From the NCBI GenBank assembly GCA_963831535.1, contig CAWHQP010000002.1, positions 1-64,000 on the forward strand: a stretch of DNA of 64,000 bases, written 5' to 3'. The stretch comes from Bog-756 sp963831535 (lineage in GTDB: Bacteria > Actinomycetota > Acidimicrobiia > Acidimicrobiales > RAAP-2). Position 1 is the first letter of the stretch; the number at the start of each line of letters is the position of its first letter. This document shows positions 24,151 through 33,211 of the stretch, in pieces. The position numbers were made by a program, and so were the translations under genes. A model generated the notes under the pieces. That model saw only the letters and a list, made by a program, of their open reading frames with translations. It was not told where the DNA came from and did not search any database.

Positions 24151-26952
24151 CTAGGTCCGCGTGAACACGGGGGTCGGATCGTCCGGTCGGGCCCCGTGTG
24201 CCCGCTCGGCTGTGGCACCGGCGGAACTACCGCCGCCGTGGTGCACGAAGCGCGACGCCCGACGCCGAATACGGCGCTCCAGTCGGTCCTCATGGCTCGA
24301 AGGCGGCTGGGCTGAGGCGGCGCGAGGAAGGCGGTAGAAGCGGGTCTTGGCCAACTCGACGAGGGCCAGATAGACGACGACCATCCCGAAGAGCAGAAGG
24401 AAGAACGTGGTGGGGAGAGGGGTGAAACCCAGGAGGTGGGCCAGCCCGGTGTACGGCAAGACCGCACCGATCAGGGCGGCCGTCGTCGGCACCAGGAGCA
24501 TGGCCGTACTCGGCCGGCTCTTGAAGAACGGAACCCGCCGGGTCCGGATCACGTAGATCACCAGCGTCTGCGTGGCGATCGATTCGACGAACCATCCGGT
24601 CCGGAACTCTGCGTGCCCCGCGTGCAGCAGTTCCAGCATGACCCAGAAGGTGAGAAAATCGAAGATCGAACTCACCGGACCGAACACCGACATGAAACGC
24701 CGGATGAAGGCCATGTCCCACGCGGCCGGCCGGGCCAGGGCCTCCGGATCAACCCGGTCGGTCGGAATCACCAACTGCCCAGCGTTGTAAAGGAGGTTGT
24801 TGAGGAGTATCTGGGTCGGGAGCATGGGGAGGAAGGAGAGGAAGACGGATGCCCCGGCGGCACTGAACATGTTCCCGAAATTCGATGATGTGGCCATGAG
24901 TACGTACTTCATGGTGTTGGCGAAGATACGGCGTCCCTCCATCACCCCTTCGGCTAGTACTCCGAGGTCTTTGTCCAAGAGCACGACGTCAGCAGCGTCT
25001 TTGGCCACGTCCGTTCCCGAGTCGACCGAGATACCCACGTCAGCGTGGTGCAGGGCAACGGCGTCGTTCACCCCGTCGCCCAGAAACGCCACGTCCTTGC
25101 CGGTGCGACGGGCCACTTTGATGATCCGCGACTTCTGGTCCGGACTGATCCGAGCGAACACCGTGGTGCCGGCAATGGTCGACTCGAGCTGGTCATCGTC
25201 AAGCTTGTCCATGTCCGCCCCGTCGATCACACCGTCGCAGGGGACTCCGATTTCCGAGCACACCTTGGCTGCCACCAGGCCGTTGTCACCGGTGATGATC
25301 TTGACTTCGATCCCCAGATCCCGGAGGCGGGCTATGGACGAACCGGCGTCTGCTTTCGGACGGTCGGAGAAGGTCAGGAACCCCACCAGTTCCAGGCCGC
25401 GTTCGTCGTCGGCGGTCGGTCCACCCACACCCTCGGTGGGCCGAATGGCCACAGCCACCACGCGAGCTCCTTCGGAGAACAACGACTCGAGAACCGGACG
25501 GGCACTCTCGGGAACGTGCAGGCAGCGGTCCAGTACCACCTCGGGCGCACCCTTGGTGATGAGACTCCGGGTTCCGTCTCCGCCACGAACGGCGACCGAA
25601 ACCATCTGCCGGTCGTGGTCGAAGGGGAGAATACCTTCCCGCTCATAGCCCGATACCCCGGCGGCGATGTCGACGTGATCGCGCCGTGGCTCGGCGGCCC
25701 ACAGCGCCTGGTCGAGCGAGTTGCCCCCGACCGGCCCCGCGTCGGTCATCGAGGCCTCATTGCACACCAGCCCGAGCAGAAAGGCGGTGTCGCTTTTCTT
25801 CCCGGCGGGGTCCATAGCCCGATCGAAGGTGATCTTCCCCTCGGTGAGCGTGCCGGTCTTGTCGGTGAACAGGATCTCGATATTGCCCAGATCTTCGATG
25901 GCCACCAGCCTTTTGACCAGTACCTTCTTTCCGGCCAAGGCTTTCGACCCCGCCGAAAGACTGACCGTGACGATGGCCGGCATCATCTCGGGCGCAATCC
26001 CCACGGCGATGGCCAACGAGAAGAGGAATGCCTCGATCAACGGCCGGGACAAGGCCACGTTGACGACGAAGATGAACCCGGTGAGGAGAGCGGCCACCCC
26101 GAAGAGGAAGCGGGAGAATCTCGACAATCCCACTTCGAAGGCGGTCTGCCCCTGCCGTTCGGAGAGCCCGGCCGCGATCGCTCCGAATGCCGTCCGCGTT
26201 CCGGTGGACACCACCACGGCACGGGCCGATCCCTGGTGGACGATCGTGCCCATGTAGGCACAACCCGGCCGGTCGAGGTCCCCTCCACTGGTGGTAGGTT
26301 CCGTCGACTTGCTGACCGGCAAGGATTCCCCGGTCAGCACGGCTTCGTCACACTCGAGTTGGTCCACCTGCAACAGGCGCAGATCGGCGGGGACCACTTC
26401 GCCGATTCCCACCCGCACCAGATCGCCCGGCACCAGCTCCGATACTGCGATCAAACACTCCCGACCGTCACGGACGACGGTGGTGTCGTGGCGGATCTTT
26501 CCTCGCAGAGAGCTCATGGCCACCTCGGCCCGGTACTCGTTAAAGAAGCCCAGGCCCACGCTGAGGGCGACAATGACGGCGATGATCACCGCGTTGGTAC
26601 CTCCCCCGGTGAGTCCGGACACCAGCGCCGCTCCCAACAGGAGCACCAGCACCGGGTTCCTGACCTGACGGAGGAGGACCCGGGAAGCCCGAACCTTATG
26701 AGTCGAGAGGATGTTTCCCCCGTAGCGGCGGAGTCGGACGGCCGCCTCGTCCGTCGTCAAGCCGTCGGGCCGGCTTCCCAGTCGGGCCAGGACTTCGTCC
26801 GGGAGCATCCCCGAGGCGACGGCGAGATCCAGCTCCGGACCGGCCGAGGGGACCCGGTGATCGACCGACGACACGTCAGCGCTGCACGTCGGGGTGCGGG
26901 TCGTGTCGGACCCCGGAATCCTCAGACCGGGACGGTCGTGAGGCACGGCCAC
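24151..26952 (-). CDS. mgtA: Magnesium-translocating P-type ATPase (MgtA-like)
   Basis: 933 residues, class P3 ATPase. Motifs in order: N-terminal regulatory region (about 40-85), first membrane pair, ECDEAVLTGESLPVSK (TGES), phosphorylated Asp in LFTDKTGTLTEGK, GDGVNDAVALHHADVGISVD (hinge) and six C-terminal helices with FGNMFSAAGASVFLSF and PTQILLNNLLYNAGQLVIPT, close to MgtA/MgtB. It imports Mg2+ at the expense of ATP. In M. tuberculosis the DosR regulon includes another P-type ATPase (CtpF, recalled), so its place in this island is suggestive. A weak GACC-ACG-GGCCC element at 26976-26987 lies 24 bp before the start but is far from the box consensus. Confidence 0.9.
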   Translation of the reverse strand: MAVPHDRPGLRIPGSDTTRTPTCSADVSSVDHRVPSAGPELDLAVASGMLPDEVLARLGSRPDGLTTDEAAVRLRRYGGNILSTHKVRASRVLLRQVRNPVLVLLLGAALVSGLTGGGTNAVIIAVIVALSVGLGFFNEYRAEVAMSSLRGKIRHDTTVVRDGRECLIAVSELVPGDLVRVGIGEVVPADLRLLQVDQLECDEAVLTGESLPVSKSTEPTTSGGDLDRPGCAYMGTIVHQGSARAVVVSTGTRTAFGAIAAGLSERQGQTAFEVGLSRFSRFLFGVAALLTGFIFVVNVALSRPLIEAFLFSLAIAVGIAPEMMPAIVTVSLSAGSKALAGKKVLVKRLVAIEDLGNIEILFTDKTGTLTEGKITFDRAMDPAGKKSDTAFLLGLVCNEASMTDAGPVGGNSLDQALWAAEPRRDHVDIAAGVSGYEREGILPFDHDRQMVSVAVRGGDGTRSLITKGAPEVVLDRCLHVPESARPVLESLFSEGARVVAVAIRPTEGVGGPTADDERGLELVGFLTFSDRPKADAGSSIARLRDLGIEVKIITGDNGLVAAKVCSEIGVPCDGVIDGADMDKLDDDQLESTIAGTTVFARISPDQKSRIIKVARRTGKDVAFLGDGVNDAVALHHADVGISVDSGTDVAKDAADVVLLDKDLGVLAEGVMEGRRIFANTMKYVLMATSSNFGNMFSAAGASVFLSFLPMLPTQILLNNLLYNAGQLVIPTDRVDPEALARPAAWDMAFIRRFMSVFGPVSSIFDFLTFWVMLELLHAGHAEFRTGWFVESIATQTLVIYVIRTRRVPFFKSRPSTAMLLVPTTAALIGAVLPYTGLAHLLGFTPLPTTFFLLLFGMVVVYLALVELAKTRFYRLPRAASAQPPSSHEDRLERRIRRRASRFVHHGGGSSAGATAERAHGARPDDPTPVFTRT

Positions 26953-27110
26953 GGCACCGCACCGGCGACGTGGAAGACCACGGGCCCAGCGGGCAGCCGG
27001 TCAGGCCACGCCCACCCCAGCCATTCCGCGGTGTCCTCATGGTGGGGCTACGACCAGAGACACGCTGGTAGGGTCAACGGGCGACCCACCCGGGAGCGGT
27101 CGATCCCTGC

Positions 27111-27747
27111 TCACTGGTAGGTCGTTGCCTGTGCGCACCACGAGAGTTCGTGCGCGTAGGCGGTGTTGTCATCAGCTACCGGTAAGGAACCGGAACCCGT
27201 GATCGGGAACCGGATGTGGATCGTCCCATGCTCGCAACTCGATGTGATCGGATACCCCGACTGCATGAAGACATCGATCACGGCGCGATTCTCAGTCAGC
27301 GTTTGAGCGACGAACGTCGTGATGCCGTTGGCCACTGCAGCCTCGGCCATGCCGCGCCAACAGCGCCGACTTGATTCCCTGATGCTGGACCGTGTCGGCC
27401 ACGACGAACGCCACTTCCGCCTGGGTGGTCCCCGGAATCCTCTCATAGCGGCCGACGGCGATGATGCGACCCTGATCTTCTCCGATCAGGTCCAGCCGAT
27501 CCACGTTGTCGACGTGGGTGAACAGCTCGACCTCGGCCGGTGACAGTCTCGGGTGCATGAAGGAGTAGCGGAGATTGACCGAGTGGGCCGAGAGGCTCTC
27601 GTGGAACCGGCAGAGACGAGGCCCGTCGCTGGACCGGATGGGTCGTAGATTCACCGTGCTGCCCGTTGCCGTTTGCGCGTCGCTGACCGGCTGCGACGGG
27701 TGGTGATCGAGGACGTCGGCCGGGCGGAGTCGGTTCACACTACTCAC
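27111..27747 (-). pseudogene. GNAT-family acetyltransferase, frameshifted
   Basis: One frame encodes the N-terminal half (VNLRPIRSSDGPRLCRFHES, RYSFMHPRLSPAEVELFTHV, then GRYERIPGTTQAEVAFVVAD with TVQHQGIKSALLAR, the acetyl-CoA loop). The second half (MAEAAVANGITTFVAQTLTE, then NRAVIDVFMQSGYPITSSCE) is in the -1 frame and ends at 27111. A single missing base near 27355 explains the break. The protein would resemble the Pat-like acetyltransferase domain found beside universal stress proteins. The GTG at 27747 is an estimate. It lies between usp and mgtA genes on the same strand. Confidence 0.65.
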
Positions 27748-27957
27748 CGCCACGTCCCTTCCGGATTCGACGACCGGTGCTGGTGCAGGGAGACTGGCGA
27801 ACCAGCAGCTGCCGGGATCTCCCGCCCTCGGTGACCAGGAGATGGTTCGCCGGCATGCCCGCGGGTGAAGCCGCTCCATCTACGTTCAGCCCCAATCGGC
27901 GGCGACGCTCTCCCACCGGACGACCCGGGTCAGGGGTGGTGCTGGTGGAGTTCCCGC

Positions 27958-28992
27958 TCACTGCTGGCTATCCCCTCTCGGAGATGTCGAGGATCCCTGC
28001 CGTTCACTGACGACGGCGGGCTCCGCGTCGGGAGCGGTCGACGTCGTGGGTGGGGAAGTCGTAGCCGCCACGGGTGGTCTCGTGACGACCACGACGCCGT
28101 GCGCGTGTCGGGCACACTGATGAGCCACCGAGCCCAACAGCGCGTCACCGAAGCTGCCATGTCCTCGCGATCCGAGAACCAGGAGATCCGCCCCGCTGGA
28201 GAGGTCGAGAAGGGAGGGAACGGTAGGACCCATGTGGGCCACCGCATCGAAGGGAACGTCCGGTGCCCACCGGTGGTGGAATTCCCGTGCTCCGTCGACG
28301 ATCTCCTGGCCGAGGTCCTTGAATCCCCTGGGCGGGCCCAGTACGAAGGCACCGATCGGCGGATACTGCCACACGTAGACGGCCTCCACCGAAGCCGATC
28401 GGATTCGTGCCTCGTCCAGCGCCCAGCGAAGTGCCTGAGCGGATCCGAAGGACCCGTCGACTCCAACCACGATCCGGGCACCCCCTTCGGACCTGCCCGT
28501 ACCGTCCATGTCCTGGGAGACGACCACCACCGGGCAATGTGAGTACTGGACACACTGATCGCTGACCGAGCCGAGGAGGAGTTCCTTGAAGCCTCCCCGT
28601 CCCCGGGCTCCGACCACCAAGAGGTCAGCCGATCGGCTGGCGACGGTGAGCACAAGAGCCGGGGGCCACTTCACCACGTCGGCTCGCACCACGACCGAAG
28701 GGTGACGCGTCACCACCAGTCCGAACGCGTCATCGACTACAGACTCCCCCGCTGAAACCCCGGTCTCACCGTGTTCGTACCATGGTGGGACGTGTACGGG
28801 GTCGCTGGTCTCCGCGAAAACGAGTCTCAGAAGGGAACCCCGCCGATCGGCCTCATCACAGGCCCATTTGACTGCCAAGCGGGAGTGCTCGGATCCGTCA
28901 ACGCCCACCACGATGGTGCTCGTGGCCGCCGCGTCAGGGTGATTCAGCCCAGGGTCCGGCACCGCGTCTCCGTCAACTCCCGTCCCTCTCAT
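27958..28992 (-). CDS. Tandem universal stress protein (UspA x2)
   Basis: 344 residues with two UspA domains. Domain 1 (about 24-160) starts STIVVGVDGSEHSRLAVKWA and has the ATP-binding motif GARGRGGFKELLLGSVS; domain 2 (about 170-310) starts IVVGVDGSFGSAQALRWALD and has GSRGHGSFGDALLGSVA. Both keep the G-2x-G-9x-G(S/T) nucleotide motif, so both probably bind ATP. The C-terminal 35 residues are Pro/Thr/Ser-rich. The ATG abuts the stop of a 51-aa gene (TAG-ATG), so the two are co-translated behind DevR-like box A. In mycobacteria such proteins accumulate in hypoxia under DosR. Confidence 0.9.
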   Translation of the reverse strand: MRGTGVDGDAVPDPGLNHPDAAATSTIVVGVDGSEHSRLAVKWACDEADRRGSLLRLVFAETSDPVHVPPWYEHGETGVSAGESVVDDAFGLVVTRHPSVVVRADVVKWPPALVLTVASRSADLLVVGARGRGGFKELLLGSVSDQCVQYSHCPVVVVSQDMDGTGRSEGGARIVVGVDGSFGSAQALRWALDEARIRSASVEAVYVWQYPPIGAFVLGPPRGFKDLGQEIVDGAREFHHRWAPDVPFDAVAHMGPTVPSLLDLSSGADLLVLGSRGHGSFGDALLGSVAHQCARHAHGVVVVTRPPVAATTSPPTTSTAPDAEPAVVSERQGSSTSPRGDSQQ

Positions 28993-29148
28993 CTACCGGG
29001 GGACAATGACCATGACGTCAGACCGTCGGAGCTGATCGAGCTCACGGCGGGTCAAGGCGACGTCGTCGATGAAGTAGGGATTGATGACCACACTGCTTGA
29101 CCGCCGGACCTCCTCGGCCTTCGACTGGTGTACTGACGAATTCCTCAT
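28993..29148 (-). CDS. Small protein co-translated with usp (51 aa)
   Basis: The sequence reads MRNSSVHQSKAEEVRRSSSV, then VINPYFIDDVALTRRELDQL, then RRSDVMVIVPR. GGAGG precedes the ATG by 6 nt and the stop abuts the next gene's start, so it is very likely real. It has no membrane segment or Cys; an N-terminal polar stretch precedes a short hydrophobic strand and a charged helix. I recognise no family. Its position as first gene behind DevR-like box A suggests a dormancy-related small protein or a translational lead for usp. Confidence 0.6.
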   Translation of the reverse strand: MRNSSVHQSKAEEVRRSSSVVINPYFIDDVALTRRELDQLRRSDVMVIVPR

Positions 29149-29217
29149 GGCATCCTCCTTGTGACCACGCCTCACGCTCTCGTGCTCTCCATTGGATGTC
29201 ACGATCGCTCGAGGGGA

Positions 29218-29233
29218 TAGGGCCAAAAGTCAC
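29218..29233 (-). promoter_or_regulatory. DevR-like box A
   Basis: Minus strand GTGACTTTTGGCCCTA, 70 bp upstream of the 51-aa gene/usp unit and in the shared orientation. The surrounding 423-bp gap (29149-29571) holds no gene; a GGCCCTA half-site recurs at 29395-29401, and G/C-rich inverted repeats near 29465-29515 may end the devR transcript. Confidence 0.6.
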
Positions 29234-29571
29234 CCGACCTACGTGGGGGGGGTGACGGATCAGCGAGCGATGGGCGGTATGGGGTCGGAGCCCCGAGACG
29301 TCGACCGGGCCCCGTACGTGGTGGGAACCATCCCCCTGGTGGAGTCCACGGGGACTGACCCGCGGCACACCCATGGGTAGCGGTAACCGAATTGGCCCTA
29401 CGTCCGCGGCGTCCGTCGCCGGACGGGAAGGTGAAGCAACGTCGTGGCGGGTGCTCTCCGAGGTCGGGCAGTTGGGCCCGGAGCCCTAGGCCCCCGAAAC
29501 GGGCCCGAGGGTGGTCAGGCCCGGCCGCCCATCGTCATCGATCTGCCGCATCCGGCTGGCTGCTCCGATGC

Positions 29572-30246
29572 TCACGTGCCGCCGGCGTCTCTCCGGCGCT
29601 CCTGGGCGGCGCGTTCAGCGACCCTGGTGGCGTAGCTGGCGGCCTGGGTCCGCCGCTCCATGCCCAGCTTGGCCAGGAGATTCGACACGTAGTTCTTCAC
29701 GGTCTTCTCGGCCAGGAACAGTTCATTGGCGATCTGACGGTTGGTCTGTCCCTCGGCGACGAGGTCGAGGATCCGACGCTCCTGTGGAGTGAGGCCGGCC
29801 AGGAGTGGGTCCTCCACGGGCCCCACGTGGAGCCGCTCGACGACCCGTTTGACCAGGGCGGGATCGAGCAGTGACTGGCCGGCGGCCACCTGGCGGATGC
29901 TGTCCACCAGGCTGCTACCCCCCACCTGCTTCAGGATGTACCCCGCCGCACCGGCCATGACGGCAGCAAACAGGGCCTCGTCATCGGCGTACGAGGTGAG
30001 CATGATGCACGCGATCTCCGGATCGTGCGACCGGATGTCACGGCAGACGTCGATACCGCTGCCATCGGCGAGGCGAACGTCCAAGATCGCCACGTGCGGG
30101 TGGGTCGGCGGGATCCGGACCAGGGCTTCTGCAGCGGTGGAAGCTTCGCCGACCACGACGAACCCGTCCTCGGCCTCAAGCACGGACCGGAGCCCGGCGC
30201 GGACGATCTCATGGTCGTCGAGGAGGAAGATCTTGATGCTGGTCAT
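29572..30246 (-). CDS. devR: DevR/DosR-like NarL-family response regulator
   Basis: 224 residues. The receiver domain has the acidic pocket (LLDDHE), phosphoacceptor Asp56 in HVAILDVRLADGSGIDVCRD, the conserved Thr/Ser in MLTSYADDEA and Lys106 in GYILKQVGG. A LuxR-type helix-turn-helix follows (GLTPQERRILDLVAEGQTNR, then QIANELFLAEKTVKNYVSNL, LAKLGMERRTQA), extremely close to mycobacterial DevR as I recall it. It should dimerise on quasi-palindromes of the GGGAC-N4-GNCCC kind, matching the five boxes found here. The divergent histidine kinase starts 121 bp away and is the obvious partner. The ATG has GGGAG upstream. Confidence 0.9.
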   Translation of the reverse strand: MTSIKIFLLDDHEIVRAGLRSVLEAEDGFVVVGEASTAAEALVRIPPTHPHVAILDVRLADGSGIDVCRDIRSHDPEIACIMLTSYADDEALFAAVMAGAAGYILKQVGGSSLVDSIRQVAAGQSLLDPALVKRVVERLHVGPVEDPLLAGLTPQERRILDLVAEGQTNRQIANELFLAEKTVKNYVSNLLAKLGMERRTQAASYATRVAERAAQERRRDAGGT

Positions 30247-30366
30247 CGGTGCTCCCTTTCACCAGTCCGGCTACTGGCAACATTCTGGTTGGAGCATCTC
30301 TGAGGTGCGCTAACGTACAACAACCAGCCTTTATGATACTAGAGGCTTACGGTCAGTTGAGGCGTT

Positions 30367-31503
30367 GTGCCCTACCGTTCCATAGAAGACCCCGCCAAGC
30401 TCCGCCGAGTGCTCGAAGCGACACTCCTCCTCGAAGCCGACCTCGACTTGCCGACCCTGCTGCGGCACATCGTCAGCGAAGCCCTTTCCATGACCAATGC
30501 ACGGTACGGGGCCCTTGGGGTTCTCGATGCCAACGGCACCGCCCTGTCGGAGTTCGTGACGGTGGGCATGGAGGCGGAGGAGGAGGCGAGGATCGGGACC
30601 CGGCCGACCGGGAGGGGCGTCTTGGGGCAGCTCATCAGCGACCCCCGCCCGATGCGGTCGGCGCAGCTGCAGGAGCTTGAGTCGAGCTTCGGATTCCCTC
30701 CCGGACACCCCCCAATGACGTCGTTCCTCGGCGTCCCCATCACCGTGCGGGACAAGGTCTACGGCAATCTCTATCTCACCGACAAGATCGGCTGGTCGGA
30801 GTTCACCGGTGACGACGAGGCACTGATCGGAGCCCTGGCCGTGGCCGCGGGTATCGCCATCGACAACGCGCGCCTCCATTCCCGTGTCCAGGAGGTGGCG
30901 GTCTACGAGGAGCGCGATCGTATGGCCCGCGACCTCCACGACACCGTCATCCAAAGGCTGTTCGCCATCGGGCTGTCCCTCCAGAGCATGGCGTCCAGCC
31001 CAACAGCTGAGCTCAACGGCGAGCGGCTGACGAAGACCATCACCGATGTGGACGACACGATCCGCCAGGTCCGTACCAGCATCTTCGAGCTTGGATCGGA
31101 TGGGATGGGCGAGGGAACCAGGGACCAGGTTCTCTCCCTGCTGCGCGAGCTCGGACCGGTCGTGGGATTCGATATCGAGGCGTCATTCGACGGCCCGATC
31201 GACACGGCCATCCCCGACACCGTTCGGGAGAACCTGGTGGCCGTGATCCGCGAGTCGGTCACCAATGTGGGGCGCCACGCCGGCGCCTCCTCCGCCTCGG
31301 TCGCCATCGAGGTCTCGAACGGCTGCTGTCGGTTACGGGTCGTCGACGACGGCTGTGGTTTCTCGCGAGTCGAGCAGGTGAGCGGCGGTCTCGGCTTGGG
31401 CAACCTCCGCCGCCGTGCGGAAAAACTCCACGGCGAGTTCACCATCGGGCACCCTGAAGCGGGTGGAACCGAACTGCTCTGGCAGGTGCCGCTCGGCCAG
31501 TAG
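30367..31503 (+). CDS. devS: GAF-domain histidine kinase, DevS/DosT-like
   Basis: 378 residues. One GAF domain (about 25-170) is followed by HisKA_3 with phosphoacceptor His191 in MARDLHDTVIQRLFAIGLSL and a HATPase domain (RVVDDGCGFS; SGGLGLGNLRRRAEKL). The GAF segment SFGFPPGHPPMTSFLGVPIT, then VRDKVYGNLYLTDK, is nearly the heme GAF-A of mycobacterial DosS. His114 before PPM corresponds to the heme-ligating His149 there, by recalled alignment. DosS has two GAFs; this protein has one. It is therefore a candidate oxygen/NO/CO or redox sensor that phosphorylates the divergent DevR. GTG start; a TATGAT -10-like element lies about 30 nt upstream. Confidence 0.88.
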   Translation: MPYRSIEDPAKLRRVLEATLLLEADLDLPTLLRHIVSEALSMTNARYGALGVLDANGTALSEFVTVGMEAEEEARIGTRPTGRGVLGQLISDPRPMRSAQLQELESSFGFPPGHPPMTSFLGVPITVRDKVYGNLYLTDKIGWSEFTGDDEALIGALAVAAGIAIDNARLHSRVQEVAVYEERDRMARDLHDTVIQRLFAIGLSLQSMASSPTAELNGERLTKTITDVDDTIRQVRTSIFELGSDGMGEGTRDQVLSLLRELGPVVGFDIEASFDGPIDTAIPDTVRENLVAVIRESVTNVGRHAGASSASVAIEVSNGCCRLRVVDDGCGFSRVEQVSGGLGLGNLRRRAEKLHGEFTIGHPEAGGTELLWQVPLGQ

Positions 31504-31575
31504 TGACGTCGGCGTAGACCCGCCGACCGCGGGGTGCCGAGTGCCGGGTCCCGCGAGCAGACCCTGGTCGTCATA

Positions 31576-31591
31576 GGGTCTTTGGCCCCTA
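31576..31591 (+). promoter_or_regulatory. DevR-like box B
   Basis: GGGTCTTTGGCCCCTA, 78 bp upstream of the antiporter gene that heads the arginine deiminase operon, in the shared orientation. It is the most diverged of the five boxes but keeps the GGGNC...GNCCC frame and the terminal TA. Confidence 0.5.
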
Positions 31592-31669
31592 CCGGCAACC
31601 GGCGTCGTTCCTTACCGTACGAGGAGTACGTGCGTTCGGAGCGTCCTGCTCCGGGGGAAAGGAACCTCG

Positions 31670-33211
31670 ATGTCACTCACCGCCGCCCCCTCGGCACCGG
31701 AGGAACCGCAGATTCCCGGCGTGCCACCCAACGATCAGCCACCGCTCTCTCCCCGCAACCAGAGCAAGGCCCACGCTCTCGGACTGACCTCGGCCACCGG
31801 TCTGGTCATCGGGAGCATCGTGGGTACCGGCGTGTTCACCATGCCGGCGGTGATCGCCGGGGCGGGCACCATGGGCATCATCGTGCTCGGCGTCATCGCC
31901 GTCGGGGCGATGCTGTTGGCCACGCTGTTCGGGCAGTTGACCAAGCGGGTCCCCAACAGCGACGGTGGTCTTTACGCCTACTCCCGCCATGAGTTCGGCG
32001 ACTTCGCCGGCTACCTGGTCGGCTGGTGCTACTGGATCCAGGCCTGGGCCGGGAACGCCGCCATCGTCTCGTCCTGGGTGTTCTATGTGGACGCCCTCTT
32101 CGGCTGGGCTCACATCTCGGGCATGGAGAACTGGCTCATCGCCATGGTGGGTCTGTGGGTGCCGGCTGTCATCAACCTGGTCGGGATCCGTCAGATGGCC
32201 TGGTTCCAGAACGTGACCGTCGTGCTCAAGTTCCTCCCCCTGCTCTTCGTCGGCGTCATCGGGTGGTTCTTCGTCCAGAGCGGGCACTTCGGGGCATTCA
32301 ACGCCTCGGGCGGAAGCCTCTATTCGGCGATCGGCATCGCCGCCGGTGTCGCCCTGTTCTCGTTCATCGGCGTCGAGGCGGCGGCCATGACCGCTAAACG
32401 GGTGAAGAACCCCCGGATCAACGTGAGCCGAGCATCGCTCCTGGGCACGGCCCTCTCCGCCATCCTCTATGTCATGGTGACGGCCGTGGTCATGGGACTG
32501 GTGGCCCACCACACCCTGGTGGGCACCGGGTCGCCGTTCGTCAACGCCTTCCAGACGATCTTTCCCCACCAGGCCTGGGCCGGAAAGTTCATCGCCGCCG
32601 TCGCCGTGATCTCCGGGATCGGAGCCCTCAACGGATGGACGCTGATCGTGACCGAAACCTCGCGGGCCATGGCCCAGGACGACATGTTCCCCCGGCCGTT
32701 CGCCTGGACCGACAAGAAAGGCACTGCCTGGTTCGGCATCCTCGTGGGCACGGCTCTGCCCTCCCTGCTGATGCTGTGGCGCTACACGACCACCTCGGGC
32801 CTCACCGTGTTCACCTATCTGGTCGACCTCACCGTGGTCACCGTGGCCATCCCCTACTTCATGTCCGCCATCGCCCAGTTGACCTACCTGGTGTCGAGAC
32901 GCCGCACGGTGAACGGATGGCTGCTGGCCCGGGACCTGTCGGTGGCCGGCGCCAGCGTGCTGTTCTCGATGTGGGTGACTTTCGCCTCGGGCTATCAGGT
33001 CGTCTACCAGGCCCTGGTGGTCATCCTGGCCGGCCTGATCCTCTACGCCTTCCTGAACGCCCGCCGGCAGCGCCTGGGTGAGTCACCCGAGCCGGTGGAC
33101 CTGCCTGACGATCTCGTCACGGCCACCAGTCTGCCGACCAACGGCAACGGCAACGGCGTTGCCACCGCTCCTGTCCATGCGCAGGCAACAGCCCCTGAGG
33201 TAACGGTATGA
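31670..33211 (+). CDS. arcD: APC-family amino-acid antiporter (arginine/ornithine type)
   Basis: 513 residues with about twelve membrane helices. The first begins TSATGLVIGSIVGTGVFTMP, the substrate-binding G-S-x-V-G-T-G loop of the APC/basic amino acid antiporter family; SAIGIAAGVALFSFIGVEAA is the conserved helix-6 region. It would exchange extracellular arginine for ornithine to feed the deiminase pathway, as its gene overlaps arcA by 4 bp. Ser/Pro-rich cytoplasmic N-terminus; a C-terminal tail of about 45 polar residues. AAAGGA stands upstream of the ATG. Substrate is inferred from context. Confidence 0.82.
   Translation: MSLTAAPSAPEEPQIPGVPPNDQPPLSPRNQSKAHALGLTSATGLVIGSIVGTGVFTMPAVIAGAGTMGIIVLGVIAVGAMLLATLFGQLTKRVPNSDGGLYAYSRHEFGDFAGYLVGWCYWIQAWAGNAAIVSSWVFYVDALFGWAHISGMENWLIAMVGLWVPAVINLVGIRQMAWFQNVTVVLKFLPLLFVGVIGWFFVQSGHFGAFNASGGSLYSAIGIAAGVALFSFIGVEAAAMTAKRVKNPRINVSRASLLGTALSAILYVMVTAVVMGLVAHHTLVGTGSPFVNAFQTIFPHQAWAGKFIAAVAVISGIGALNGWTLIVTETSRAMAQDDMFPRPFAWTDKKGTAWFGILVGTALPSLLMLWRYTTTSGLTVFTYLVDLTVVTVAIPYFMSAIAQLTYLVSRRRTVNGWLLARDLSVAGASVLFSMWVTFASGYQVVYQALVVILAGLILYAFLNARRQRLGESPEPVDLPDDLVTATSLPTNGNGNGVATAPVHAQATAPEVTV

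Noticed and set aside
26972..26987. GACC-ACG-GGCCC element before mgtA as a DevR box
   Set aside because: The core resembles the box, but orientation is opposite and outer positions do not match.
27086..27104. GGGTC...GACCC inverted repeat upstream of mgtA
   Set aside because: The spacing between half-sites is 7 rather than 4 as in the boxes; could be chance in GC-rich DNA.
25045..27120. 691-codon open frame on the plus strand
   Set aside because: Antisense shadow of the MgtA gene: high-GC third positions keep it open. Composition is Gly/Arg/His/Pro-rich with no domains.
29389..29402. Possible sixth DevR-like box (TTGGCCCTA half-site)
   Set aside because: Only one half matches and no gene starts downstream in that orientation within 900 bp.
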